Position numbers and translations under genes: made by a program. A stretch of 21,067 nucleotides of DNA from Branchiostoma floridae. Lineage: Eukaryota; Chordata; Leptocardii; Amphioxiformes; Branchiostomatidae. The stretch lies in NCBI RefSeq assembly GCF_000003815.2, contig NC_049989.1, forward strand, positions 13,166,471 through 13,187,537, given 5' to 3'. Below the pieces are notes generated by a model. That model saw only the letters and a list, made by a program, of their open reading frames with translations, searched no databases and was not told the origin of the DNA. Of this stretch, positions 8,447 through 19,427 are shown piece by piece. Positions within the stretch are counted from its first letter, which is position 1. The number at the start of each line of letters is the position of its first letter.

Positions 8447-9217
8447 TCACGCGGCGGAGTCCTTTCCTCTGGGTGTGTACGCTATGTCACCGTTTGTGTC
8501 CGTGTATACTAGCCTACCGTCCTCGAGCTGGTTGGCGTCGGCCAGAGGAATGAGGCCCCGGCGGTCGACGTCGTTGGTGCGCGCCTTCTGGCTGCGGCAC
8601 CGCCTGCGCTCGCGCCACAGCCACACGTACACGGTCTGCAGGACCAACAGTACGCCGAGAATCACGCACAGGGTGACGACCAGGGCGAGCTGGATCGGGT
8701 TGGACGGCTCTTCTGGGAGATGGATCGCTGTGGAGTTGCCTTCAGGAGCAGAGGGGGAGTCACCAGACATGGAGACTTCCAGACGGGAGATGGCAAGCTC
8801 GGACCCTTCAGTGTTCATGGCCGTGCACTTGTAGGAGCCGCCGTCGGCTGCCACCACCGTGTTGATGGTCAGGGTGCCGTCGGTGCCGACGGAGAACCGC
8901 TCGCTCTGCTCGCCTTGTCGCAGCTTCATGCTGGAGGGCAGGGTCCACTCGACGATCGGCTGAGGAGAACCGGTAGAGCCGCAGGGCAGAGCGAAGACGT
9001 CTCCAACGGTGGTCTTGGCCATGTTGTGGGCCTCGGTGATGCTGGGAGGGCTGCAGACGAGAAGATCGGCGGTGACGTCTTTCATAGGCCGGCCGGCGAG
9101 GGGCTGGGGTCCGTGGCACTGGACCTGGGAGTTCAGACCGGTGACGAGCCTGCGGCATCCGCTCAACAATTCCGTCATCCGGCAGTCGCAGCTGAAGGGG
9201 TTGCCGTGCAGATCAAC
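8447..9217 (-). CDS. Second coding exon of the LRR-Ig gene (LRRCT, Ig, TM, tail)
   Basis: The exon starts VDLHGNPFSCDCR in phase 0 after the acceptor and ends KDSAA with TGA at 8449-8447. It encodes the C-terminal LRR cap, Ig domain, transmembrane helix and tail. The 131- and 182-codon open frames on the opposite strand are shadows of its GC-rich coding sequence. Confidence 0.93.
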   Translation of the reverse strand, partial: VDLHGNPFSCDCRMTELLSGCRRLVTGLNSQVQCHGPQPLAGRPMKDVTADLLVCSPPSITEAHNMAKTTVGDVFALPCGSTGSPQPIVEWTLPSSMKLRQGEQSERFSVGTDGTLTINTVVAADGGSYKCTAMNTEGSELAISRLEVSMSGDSPSAPEGNSTAIHLPEEPSNPIQLALVVTLCVILGVLLVLQTVYVWLWRERRRCRSQKARTNDVDRRGLIPLADANQLEDGRLVYTDTNGDIAYTPRGKDSAA

Positions 9218-10633
9218 CTAAGGGGAACACAAGAGAGATCGTCTATCAGCATACATTTCAGCTTTTAATGATAACTACTCAACATTGAATTTGGAATCAC
9301 AAAGTCTTGTCTTTAAAAAAGGTAAAATATTTTTTGCAAGATACAGCTTGCAGATGGCGCTACAAGAAAGATAATTGAAGAACAAGAAGTCTTTCTAACG
9401 TACCTGGCCGAGGTTCAAGAGCTCGCGGCACACGGGGACAGGCATGGTGGTCATCTTGTTGTAGGACAGGTCGATGTAGACGCTGCCGAAGTCTCCTCCA
9501 ACGAAGGCCTCTGGGTCGATGGCGGACAGCTGGGTGTGGTCCAGGTGAAGGGTGGAGAGAGTCGGGAGCGCCCGGAAGCTGTTACGTTCCACCTGGCTGA
9601 TGGGGTTGTGGGACAGGTCCAGCTGCTGCAGGTGAGGGGCATTCTGGAAGACTCCACTCTTGACGGCCGTCAGGTTGTTGTAACGCAGGGTGAGGACCTT
9701 GAGGGTAGGGACGGCCTGGAGAGTGTTGGGGGCGACGTCGTCAATCTTGTTGTGTTGGAGATCTAGTGACTCCAGGCTCTCCATGCCTGCAAACGCGTTG
9801 GCCTCAAGCTTTGTCATGTTGGTGAACTGGATGCTGAGGCTACGGACCTTCTTCAGGTCCTTCAGGCTGTTCTCCTTGATGGTCTGGAGGGGGTTCTCGC
9901 TGATGTACAGGGACTCCAAGTTGTTCAAGCCGTCCAACGAGCCTTCCTCGACGGTCTGCAGCTTGTTTCCCGTGAGGTGCAGTTCCTCCAGACTCCGCAG
10001 GGATGCCAGCGCGCCGCTCTGGATGGTGTCGATGCGGTTGTAACGGAAGTTGAACTGGGAGCCGTACTCGGGCAGGGTGACGCCCTGGAACATCGTAGCC
10101 GTCAACGTCGCCAGCTGGTTGCCCTGGATGCTGAGGACGTACAGCTTCTCGAAGACGGCAAACGCGCCTTCTTCGATGGTGTGGATCTGGTTGTAGTCCA
10201 TAGACAGGTGGGTGACGGTACCCAGGCCCTGGAACATACCGGCTGTGACCACCGTCATCTGGTTGTTGTCCAGACGCAGGTGGTTCAGGTCGCCGATGTT
10301 GTTGAAGGCGCCGTCCTCCACCGAAGCGATCTGGTTGTTGCCCAGCTGTAGCCCCCACATGCGGGTGAAGTTACCGCGGGCGAACTGGTTCGTACGGAGA
10401 GTGGAGATGGCGTTGAAGCTGAGGTCGAGGTAGCCGGCGGTCGAAGGGACTTGGTCGGGGACTTCAGTCAGACTTTTGTCGCTACAGTCGATGGTTCCGA
10501 ACTGGTGGGGACACTCGCACTTGGCCGAGTCTCCGTCGGACGTGCAGGCGTGTACGGCGGACACGGACTGGGGACACCACACCGTCACGGTCACACAGAC
10601 CATCAGGAGGGATGCAACTAGTCGGGGATTCAT
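8447..10633 (-). CDS. LRR-Ig type I membrane receptor, 666 aa, two coding exons
   Basis: Exons 10633-9404 (410 codons) and 9217-8447 join in phase 0 across a 186-bp GT-AG intron. The product has a signal peptide (1-26, cleavage after QSVSA), an LRRNT cap (Cys30, 39, 41, 50), and about 14 LRRs with LxLxxNxI consensus (about 68-410). An LRRCT cap follows (NPFSCDC, Cys420, 422, 431, 444, 465). Then come one I-set Ig domain (469-558; Cys489, Trp501, DGGSYKC with Cys541), a helix of about 25 residues (587-611), an RERRRCR stop-transfer and a 55-residue tail with two tyrosines (LVYTDT, IAYTPR). N-glycosylation sequons include NFT, NMT, NLT and NST. The layout matches the LRR-Ig surface proteins (LINGO/AMIGO/LRRC4-like in vertebrates; expanded in amphioxus), which act in adhesion or recognition. 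The ligand is unknown and orthology is not assignable by eye. Confidence 0.95.
9218..9403 (-). other. Phase-0 intron separating LRRs from LRRCT/Ig/TM exon
   Basis: The intron is 186 bp with GTACGT donor and TTCCCCTTAG acceptor on the minus strand. It falls between the last full repeat (ELLNLGQ) and the LRRCT motif (VDLHGNPFSCDC). Confidence 0.92.
9404..10633 (-). CDS. First coding exon of the LRR-Ig gene (signal peptide, LRRNT, LRRs)
   Basis: The chosen start is ATG at 10633-10631. It opens a clear signal peptide (MNPRLVASLLMVCVTV) and lies 13 bases after a strong acceptor. The same frame stays open upstream to an ATG at 11056, but that extension crosses the acceptor and reads as non-coding. 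The donor is CAG|GTACGT at 9403, and reading through it would stop two codons later. This single exon holds every LRR. Confidence 0.92.
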
Positions 10634-10680
10634 TCTGCAACAAGTTCTGGAAAGAGAAAAAGGAGACATAAGTATATAGC
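10634..10680 (-). promoter_or_regulatory. Acceptor of a 5'-untranslated intron upstream of the receptor start codon
   Basis: On the minus strand a pyrimidine tract CCTTTTTCTCTTTCCAG ends at 10647, followed by 13 bases and the ATG. This suggests the receptor exon begins at 10646 and that one or more non-coding exons and the promoter lie further toward higher coordinates. An alternative AG (TTGCAG) lies one base before the ATG. Confidence 0.6.
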
Positions 10681-12298
10681 AATCGTGGGGCATACATATG
10701 GACATTTTTATATGGACAACCAAAAAAATGAATGGAAAAGGAAGGAATACAATTTTTTGACAGCTGTGTAACATTTTTGTGCGTGTTTGTAATGTGTATA
10801 AGTTATAACTGTTTATACCATTTTCCGGTTTAATCAATATCTTCAAGGATTTTCTATTAGAAGACAGCGAGAAGAAAGCCATTATAATTCTGTGACAGGC
10901 TCTGCTTTTCTGACAGTCGGCCCTCCAAAACATGAATTTATAATCATAACATGGGCCATGCAATCGCTTTCGGTCGGTGGTGAGTGGCTCTTGGGTAAGA
11001 TAAGGCGTGTAAATATTTGATTGAAAAACAACCAAACGCCTCTTCGATCTTATCATCTTAAAGTGGATTCATTGAAATTCACACCGACCGGGAGGGCTTT
11101 TACAAAAATTACCGCAACGCTATCCCACACCCACGACAGATTCTTCTGCATTGGCCACTTATGACGTTCTACTTATGACGAGGGGTTTGCACAGAGGTTG
11201 AATATTCAAATTTTAAAAGCCATTCAGGGTTTTAATTTTCGGTGGAGAGACGCAGCTGTTGACACCAGTGCCCTTGGGATGGCGATTGCCACACATGCGA
11301 TGGTACAATAAACAATACAGCGCTGCTGGTGTCTTCGCTTGGAATGTTTCAACTGACTTTGACAGCTGGAAGGAATAACGTCAGAATCTAACTAAACTGT
11401 TCCTTCTGTGAAGATAACACGTAACTCTGAGAGGTGACATCATATTGGAATGTGCCGTCATATTGAGAACTATCATAAGAACTCACGCCATGGTCGGCGA
11501 CGTAAAGCAAAAGTGGCCTTCAACTGAGTTTGTCCCCCAAACATGTCAAAGGAATATCTCAACTTCTCCAAGATCAACCCAAACAAGCTTGCGTTTCTTT
11601 CTTCGGTTGAAGGGTTGAAGGAGACACCGAAACAAAAATGTGAAGAATTCAGTGGAACGAAGGCTTTTCGTCATGCTAATCTCCAAGCAGATGTTGAGGT
11701 GAAAGAATGTGATTTTTTCTGATTGTCGGTTTTGTTTAGTCATTTACTCCATGTTATCTGGTTATGTTAAACCTACTATGTAGCTCTCAATTTTTTTTAT
11801 AGATGGATGGATTTTCAAACTAGCGCTTCTTCAGTTTGTGAAAGGTGATACGGACAATGACCCACACGAAGCTTTCTTAAAATAACACTGCCAGCAGGGG
11901 CTTCTTTTGTTTATATTTCGTGACATAATTAGATCTAAATGATTTTTCTTTGGAAAAGAACGCTTCAGTTCTAATACAAAGCTATGAATTCTGGAAATAG
12001 TGCGGACAGATGCCTCCTAAACTCGACCAAAATGCAGGGTTTTTTTTTGGGAGAAAAATCTAGTTTATAATAATAATTAGAAGTAGACTCTGGTATTGAC
12101 ATTTGTTTTCATACACATCTTTTCTTTTAAACATTGGTTTTGTGTTCCCCAAGAACCGTTTTATGTTTTCATGTAGAGTTTGGTTTAAAATTCAGGTACC
12201 TTATAGTAATACGCTTTGGAGGCAGCGAACTGGAAAATGAAGACGGCGGCAAAACGCAAAGAACAACAATACAATAGTCTGGGGAAATCTGCACTAAC
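10681..12298. other. Non-coding stretch (intron or flank)
   Basis: No supported exon or RNA gene. The only recurring element is a fragment GCTAATCTCCAAGCAGATG at 11675-11693. It is presumed to be 5' intron or upstream flank of the receptor gene. Confidence 0.5.
11675..11693 (+). repeat. Solo terminal motif of the TAATCTCCAAGCAG repeat family
   Basis: GCTAATCTCCAAGCAGATG matches the inverted termini of the element at 18846-19015 and the sequence at 2105-2120. Here no inverse partner is seen, so it is probably a degraded element end. Confidence 0.55.
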
Positions 12299-12345
12299 AT
12301 TCTTTCCCCTTACGTTTTTGAAGGTTTGACATCCAGGTAAGCAAT

Positions 12346-12455
12346 ATTCAAATACAATTCAATCTCTACAACTGGATAAAAAACGGTTTCTTCCGGAAGT
12401 AAGTACTAATATCCGTTTTTTTAATCCAGTTGTAGAGATTGAATTGTATTTGAAT
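12346..12455. repeat. Long near-perfect hairpin (about 41-bp stem, 26-base loop)
   Basis: The arms 12346-12386 and 12413-12455 are reverse complements with only a two-base bulge in an A/T run; the stem begins ATTCAAATACAATTCAATC. The loop contains the palindrome TTCCGGAA. A 14-bp direct repeat ATTCTTTCCCCTTA occurs at 12299-12312 and 12454-12467 and brackets the hairpin, as a target duplication or a local duplication would. It could be a tiny foldback element or a small-RNA precursor. The stem's near identity suggests recent origin or selection. Confidence 0.85.
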
Positions 12456-12467
12456 TCTTTCCCCTTA

Positions 12468-15084
12468 ATTTTTTGTGACCCCCTTTCCCACCCTCAATAT
12501 ATCCGTGCTTTCGATTCAAATCTATCTGGGAATATTTCACACGTAGCGCAAGTAAAATGAATAAGATTCGGTTGCGTTGCGCTGCCCTCAAATGAGAAAG
12601 TGGTTCGATTTTTCCGGGGCGCTGATAGGTCGCTAAGGGAGACGGACGCGAGCTCGGGCATGACATACTTCTTATCACTGACACACCCCCTTAGCCTCAC
12701 TGTTATCAAACAACTAACTGATAATTCATGTTTGCACTCTCCCTTCGCAAACGTTTTTCTTTTCCGAGTATTTTTTTCGTAACGGGAAAAAAGGCGTTTA
12801 TTTTCTAAGCGTTGGTTTGGATAGTGATCGTAGAGGTATGTGTAAAGAGTGACGAATGAATGTAATATTTGACAGGGGGCGGGGTAGGGTGAAAAGTTCA
12901 GCTGTAGTGCGAGCCTATGAAGCCACACACAAACGCTATCAACAAACAATGCGTTATCGTCACAAGGCTATTGAAAAGGTGTGGAAATGTTTGAATAAGG
13001 CGGGGAGTGGCTCAAGGGAAAGTGAAAAATACGCGCCAAAACGTGTAACGTACTACAGCGTTCAGGTAAAAACGTTGGCACGTTTCGCGGTGCTTGTTTC
13101 CCGCAGGGCAAGCTTGCAGCAAGTGGGCTGGAAGGAATTTCTGGAATTCTCAATGTCTGAGGAAGACATACGATCTGTTTCCAAACGCAACAAGTCAGGA
13201 AACCGAGGTCACCAAGTACTAACAGTCCTTTCTTCAGAAAGAGCCACAGGAATCCGTTTTTTTTACGCGTTGGCGATAAATTTACTTAAAAATCACGTTT
13301 TCTGTGCGAGCGTATGATTTTGATTTGGGTGGCTTAGAAGAAGAGAAAATGTACAAAAAATATCACACGAGTTCGTTAGTCCCTTTAGTAGCCAACACAA
13401 TAGAAAACAACTCGGCACTATTCAGCCGTTGTAACAAGACCCCGTAGCCCTTTTTTGTGTCTACTGACTCAACGAGCCCTCGTGTGAAAGGATCGGCTCA
13501 CATGGAGACAAACACTGCCCCAAACACCAATGACAGAGCGCGAAGCCAAGCGTTCATCACGGTAAACAACCAGAATTTGTGGAATTTAAAGGGCGGGGAT
13601 AATTGTTAAGGATCAAGATAAACAAGAAAAATCTGTCAGTTTTCGCGAAGGAAAAAAAAAAAACGATCATGGAAGGTACAAAGTGAAAGGCTTCCATTTA
13701 CAATGTGATTATTCATGCAAAATGCAATGCGAGCACGCTGCGATCACGCCACTCTACCAGACTTCCCATGTACACAGAGTGAATCACTAATAAGGCGTTG
13801 TCGGCTGCCCCCGATTCTACACCTTTCCGGTATTTGCAAAGATCCGGTGTCGAATTTGAGGAAGATTCGGGTACATATCATGGAAAAAATATTTTTCTAC
13901 GGTCTATATGGTCACAATTATGATTTATTTTGATTTTTGGGAGCGATATAACCTGAAATGATTTCAGGAAAAATTCAAATGAAAACGCCGGTTGGCGATT
14001 TGCATTTGTGTAGACCAAAAACACGAAGCCATGTTTTTGGCATTTACAATAAAATAAAACCGTACAAAAACAGGAATACGTAGCAAATATAAACATCGAC
14101 TCATATCAACACTAAACCATCTTCTTGTCGCAATAAAATCGGATCGCTTGGGTCAAATAACGAGCATTTTCTCTTCGGGTTGGGCGTCGATCGCTAAACC
14201 ACAACAGCGCCAGGTCTGGCATTATGCAGTTGTACGGGTGCCGAAAACCCACGTGTAGTACACACCCGGCTTATAGTACAGTACATCGAAAAAAAATCAA
14301 AACCTACCTTGAATTTCTACCGCTGGAAAATTGTTCAGTGGGGGAAATCCCTTTTCAGACGATAATTCTACAAAGATGTGCTTCTGCTATGGCTGGAGAA
14401 CTGAAATTGGGGATCTCTCGTCCGATTTTGTATTGACAACTGGTCGACACGCCTTCTCACTGCCCGGCTTACAAGCCAATGCTGGGCACTCATTGGTTGT
14501 CTCGGCATCATCCGACATACCAAATCATACCCGCTGGGCTTTCCTCATTAATAATAAGCGACCTTAGACAGAATATATTATTGTCTGGAAAAGGGGGATG
14601 GTCGGATTTTTCTACATTTCAGACTAGAAAGGAATGAAATACTAAAAATTTGGGAAATTTATTTCGTGTAAAATAATAAAAAAAAATTTCACAAAAATAG
14701 TTATTCACGGCAAAGCGTAAAGTATAAGAAGGATGTGAAGAGGTGATGATGTGGTGGAAAATTATGGCATTTTGTGTAGAAAAATTGTAAACAAACCTTG
14801 TGTACAAATTCCAATGGAATGCTACATAGAACAGAATCTCACACTCGTACACTGTATTTTACAATGACAAAGTTTTTCCATAAAATAATGTCACACTAAC
14901 CTTAAACTTGGCTGGTTACAAAGTTGAGATAAAGACACGACTTCACTGTTCGCAGTTATCAGTCAGAATTGGTGCTCCTTATTTTCAACACCTGTCCGTA
15001 GACGACTTTCTGGTTGTTTGAATGGATGACATGTGGAGGAAACACCTTCAATTCCGGGCCTGGCAACCTCCAGGTTTTGAATTT
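12468..15084. other. Non-coding stretch
   Basis: The longest open frames (12494-12949 minus; 12856-13317 plus) overlap each other, lack any domain, and are no longer than chance allows in this length of sequence. No RNA gene, array or repeat of note is seen. Confidence 0.5.
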
Positions 15085-15260
15085 ATTTACCGGGTAGCGC
15101 CGCGCGCTGATTGGTTGGCTGGCATCACCCCATATGCGCGAGTGACGTCATTACGTGGCGGGTAACACTCACTTCCCGGGTGGGTAGTCTCGTCATCAGG
15201 CCTCTTCGGAGGTCCAAATTAGAATTTCCTGGGCGTTGGCTACGATGGAAACATGGCAGG
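15085..15260. promoter_or_regulatory. CpG-rich promoter-like block with CRE and CCAAT
   Basis: A locally GC- and CpG-rich block in AT-rich surroundings. It holds GCGCCGCGCGC, an inverted CCAAT box (ATTGG, 15110-15114), a perfect CRE palindrome TGACGTCA (15143-15150) followed by TTACGTGGCGGG, and CTTCCCGGG (ETS/E2F-like). Such TATA-less blocks mark broad or bidirectional animal promoters. On the plus strand it leads into the short frame at 15253. On the minus strand it could serve the distal 5' exon of the receptor gene. Confidence 0.5.
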
Positions 15261-15372
15261 GGCAAATTGGGCTATTAGATCAGGGAAGTCTATTCTAGAA
15301 GGGTGTATGTGTGAAAATGTTCGTGCATTTTATCGTTACATAATTTGTGCGCCTAGTTTCTCGGCGCACTGA
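15253..15372 (+). CDS. Possible first coding exon or short ORF after the promoter-like block
   Basis: ATG at 15253 opens MAGANWAIRSGKSILEG and continues to a stop at 15370-15372 (39 codons). If AAGG|GTGTATG near 15299-15303 is a donor, the first 17 codons could be a first exon whose continuation lies outside the window. The only support is its place just after the CpG/CRE block. The product is not recognised and the call is speculative. Confidence 0.2.
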   Translation: MAGANWAIRSGKSILEGCMCENVRAFYRYIICAPSFSAH

Positions 15373-18167
15373 CTTGACTATCATTTTTCGTACAACGTTA
15401 ACGTTATATTACTTTTCTCCGTGCCCAAACTCAGTAAACATATGCATAGGTAGGGTATGAAATATGTATTGGATTCAATCATACGTAATCATAATATCTT
15501 TTAAAACATCAGCAGATTTAATTCGAATTTTATAGAAGGGCTCCTGAAGGCCGTTACTAGCTACTGAACAATGCTGCTAAATGGCATACACCGTGACACA
15601 CACATACCTAAACTCTAATATAGTCTGGAAATGCACCTGTCACGGTGTAATGTATACAGAGGGGCTATTTCCCACAGGAAAGTATTTCACCATATCAAAA
15701 CCCATTCACTAGACTGCACATGGGAGTTGCAGAAAAAAACCTGAGGTGAAAGTGTCACTGGGGAATAGGAAGCCATAGATTAACCCATCCTTTTCAAGTG
15801 GATGTGATTCGGTGCTCTGAATATGTATATGTAACCGTCTCATCAGTCCATATAAGGCTCCCCGTGCTCCCATAGGGCGACTCCGATCGTACGACTAGGA
15901 GGGAACTGCAATATAGGTTCCTCGTGTCATGTAAAAGGTCTCATAGATCACAATTTATGGTATATAACGTGGCGAGGACACACAGTTTGGCATGTATTAT
16001 CGTTTGCATTCATACTCCGCTTTTGTGTTGGTACAGTCAGAGTTCTGTCTCGAAGTCGACACCGTTGAAAAAATGAATACCTAGTCTGTGTGGACACAAG
16101 TGCACCTGCTGCTCGTGCATAACATTATGGGTATTGTTAACGGACCAGAGACCATGATAAAAAATAGAACCCCAAACCCATGGGACAGGTAATGTATGCC
16201 TGTGATTGGTGGTTTGGCTAACGAGATTAATATTTTTGTTATGATGTCATCGCCGCCGGAATCTCCACTCCCGGAGTCTGACAATCGGACGATATGACGT
16301 ACAATGCGGCAAATGCGTGATGTCATTTCGATGTGATGATAAAGATATTGGTCTGTACAGTTGTGATGAGCATTTAATATCAGCTTCATAACGTTATAGT
16401 TTTTAAGGGGTCAATGAAAATGGTATTGGGCTAGCATTTTCTATTGAAAACTGCGGCAGTTTCCTATTTGAATTTGTGATCTTACTTTCTTCAAATCTAG
16501 TGCATGATCAGGAAAATTTTATATGTTAACTGACTGATTGACGTATTAACAACGGTCGGACGTAATTAAAACGTTAGTGCTGGTATTTTTGGAACGCCGG
16601 TTGACTGTTTGTCCAAACAGTATTGTAGTAATGTTTGCACGCCCTTACGAATGTGTTTGATGAACAAATTTACATTGTTGATTGGAAACGCCTACCATTC
16701 ACACTGAACTCAGCTCCACCTCTAGATATCGAGGTGTTTTTTTAACGATGACATTTCAACCGTAGCTATTTCTTACGTTATCGGTATTTAGTTTAACTTC
16801 CTTGATCTCGGATAAACCTATATATCGTCGATAGTCAAACCTTCATTCTGTTTGTGAAAAGTAAATGTATAGCATTGGGCATTTCATGGCAACGTTAGAT
16901 CTACTAGGACTTTTTTTTCGAGCGCACTGGCTGACTGTGCTGTTGAAGTTTCTGAGGTTGTACCAGGTATACGCATGGGTACGCATACCTTGTGTGGCCG
17001 GTAGCAAGGCTACAAGGCCCTACAGGTGTACTGCTTTTGTCTGACTAACGACTTGTAATCTCGCACCCAGTGAATGTGCCTATTCATTCACAGTGGCGGA
17101 CGTGACGACACATTGTTTATTTACTTCTCGGGGCAACAAGGACACATTAGGCTGCGGTGCTGGTATTATGAGCTCTTTAGGCCGTGTAATGCAATGATTA
17201 ATTCAGGTGAGAATGCGGGTTCCGAGAGACAGAGCCTGCAGCTGAAATCACTGGAAATCTGTGGATGAAAAGTGTTTGTAACGTTAGTTTCCGAGATTTA
17301 GAAATAAAACAAAAAACTTCCTTACTTGTTAGGACGACTGCAGCCAAACACGCATCCGAACTTCACATGTTTTTTGTTTTGTTTTTTGTTGTTGTCGTTG
17401 TTACTCTACATACTTAATTTGGATCTCTATTAAATTAATGCAGGTAAAATTTAAAATTGGAATCGAGTAGTCTGTGAAAAATCAACAAGAATTTTTGTTG
17501 TTGTTTTTCTTTGCTCTTGTATTCTATTCGAAAGACAGGTGCGTAGGGTTTTAAAATTTGAATTGAGCTCAAGTAAATTTGAAACGTCAACACGAATTTC
17601 CGTTCTTCGCTAAGCCTTAAGGCCTTATATATAACATTACCTGTAAGAAAGAGCCGTTGTTTTACACAAGACTCAGGTCTGTGTTCTTAAGTTGTTTACC
17701 ATCCTTCCCTGAAGGGTGGCGGAATAACAAGGCAGGTTGACACAACTACATGGGCGACTGGCAAAATACTTAACGGGCACATTTAAAGGGGCAACTAAAA
17801 AAACTGCAAAACAACTGGTACAAAAATCCTCCTCCGAGTTTTACGTACACAATCAAAAAAGATGGAAGACACTGAACCGTCAATATATGAAATTAGAAAT
17901 TAAGAGTAATATACGACAAGCACCGAGCTAGGGGGGTACCGGTTATTTCAGGTGGCCAGACATATCGCATTGTTATGTCCTTGAAGACCCCATCAGGTTG
18001 CCCAGGACCCCCTCAGGTGTCTTACAAAAACAGACGGTCATGCCCAAACATCAAACATGACCAAAAACACCCCGGCAACGCCCTACTGGGTGGACAACAC
18101 GCTGGGCCGTGTTGTCACATCTGAAATGGGTGTGGCGGCCGTAAGTAAATACTAGGTGGAGAACACC
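15373..18167. other. Non-coding stretch with minor low-complexity patches
   Basis: No supported exon. T/G-rich runs lie at about 17371-17400 and 17495-17515 (TTGTT repeats), with a weak diverged local duplication (17443-17500 versus 17549-17606). A small inverted repeat lies at about 15584-15657. Confidence 0.5.
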
Positions 18168-18530
18168 TTAGGGCCCGTTCGCTCGTCTATAATATTCAGG
18201 TCCTTATGGTCCCTTATGAGTTGCGTAGTTTTCTTTTGCGTCACACGTGCGTATATGTTCGGTCCGTATGAGTTCTGTATGAAGTTCTTAGCCTCTTCCA
18301 GGCTTCACAGGACGCTAGAAAAATAGTAGAAATTCCTCATACCATAACATACCAGAGGAGTTACTAGTCTTAACTGTACGATGAGTATGGTTCGCTACCA
18401 GCGAACTCAGCTGACATGTTATCCGTCTATAATTGTCCAATTTCTATTATTTTACCTGGTAGGGGCTAAGACTTCCATGCGGACCTCATACGGTCTTGAA
18501 TATATACCCACGTGTGAACCCACCTTTAGG
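18168..18530. mobile_element. Inverted-repeat element with CCTTAGGG / CCTTTAGG ends
   Basis: The right end read in reverse (CCTAAAGGTGGGTTCACACG, continuing to TCTTAGCC) matches two left-side units. One is terminal, from 18168 (TTAGGGCCCGTTCGCTCGT). The other is internal, at about 18241-18295 (CACACGTGCGTATATGTTC through TTCTTAGCC). The arms are diverged, with many mismatches. No frame. The exact ends and any target duplication are uncertain. Confidence 0.55.
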
Positions 18531-18845
18531 TAAACTTTGTAGGGAAGAAGTTACTTTTACTTTGATACCGTTGGGAGGCCTGGCTGACAAAAACTAGTAC
18601 TACTTCTTCGGCCTCAGATCGACTTTACTTTACTTATTTTCGCCAGGCATCCTCCTCCCTACCCTCTATACCAATGCACATCGCCTGCACTTGTTGTTGT
18701 GATCTGTGAGTCAATGTTGTGGTCATACTTGGCATATCTGCCGACCAAGGTTACGACACTGCAAATGACGGCTGCCCCGCACAGTCACGTCTTCACACTG
18801 GGGTATCGTCACGGTCAACAACCAGGCCTTGTTGTCAATCCGCAG

Positions 18846-19015
18846 TAATCTCCAAGCAGGACCTACGGTAGCATAAGATAGCATTAAAAGCTGGCAGAGG
18901 ACTGCCGGCTTAGGAGTGTGTTTCGCCACAAGGCAAATGGACACATTTTGGCTGACTACACTCCTTGGCCATTTTGGTACTATCTTATGCCATTGTAGGG
19001 TCTGCTTGGAGATTA
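18846..19015. mobile_element. 170-bp MITE-like element with 36-bp inverted termini
   Basis: The arms at 18846-18881 and 18980-19015 (TAATCTCCAAGCAG through GCATAAGATAG) are inverse with five mismatches in 36. TCCGCAG occurs immediately left (18839-18845) and two bases right of the element (19018-19024), a probable target duplication whose exact edge is blurred. The same terminus recurs at 11675 and 2105. No transposase. The 106-codon minus-strand frame through it (18723-19043) is incidental. Confidence 0.8.
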
Positions 19016-19427
19016 GCTCCGCAGGGCTGATCCTGAAACACACTAGGCTATCAGTTTCGTTACCTGTTACATGAATATTTTCATGGATGTTATATTTTTG
19101 CTAGCGTTTGTTTGTGTGCGTGTGTGTCTGTCAACAAGATAATAACTGGGTACTAGTAGATTTGTTTCATACTTGTTGTATTGGTCATTCTCCTATATGC
19201 AGAGGGACCACAGTCGTGTCAAAACGCCTTGTGTATGCCATTGGGGACCGGGCGTTAGGAGGATGGTATTGGTAGGATGTGATGAAAGATAGAAATGATT
19301 AGATTTTGGGCTTCCTAGCGGCTTCCCTTGCTTTGGTACTGCAGCGCAACTTCCGGTTTTGCTATCTCGTGTCATGCCCGATGCCCACATTACACCTTTG
19401 AGAGAGGAAATTTACAAAACGTCACTT
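19016..19427. other. Non-coding stretch
   Basis: A GT-rich run near 19106-19132 is the only structure seen. There is no supported gene or RNA. Confidence 0.5.

Noticed and set aside
9840-10358. 172-codon minus-strand frame and several plus-strand frames over the receptor
   Set aside because: Shadow frames of the GC-rich LRR exon, with low-complexity translations.
10634-11056. 141-residue N-terminal extension of the receptor frame
   Set aside because: It lies across a strong acceptor, reads as non-coding sequence, and would bury the obvious signal peptide.
12856-13317. 153-codon plus-strand open frame
   Set aside because: No domain, no splice context, overlapped by an equally long frame on the other strand (12494-12949), and within chance expectation for a 21-kb window.
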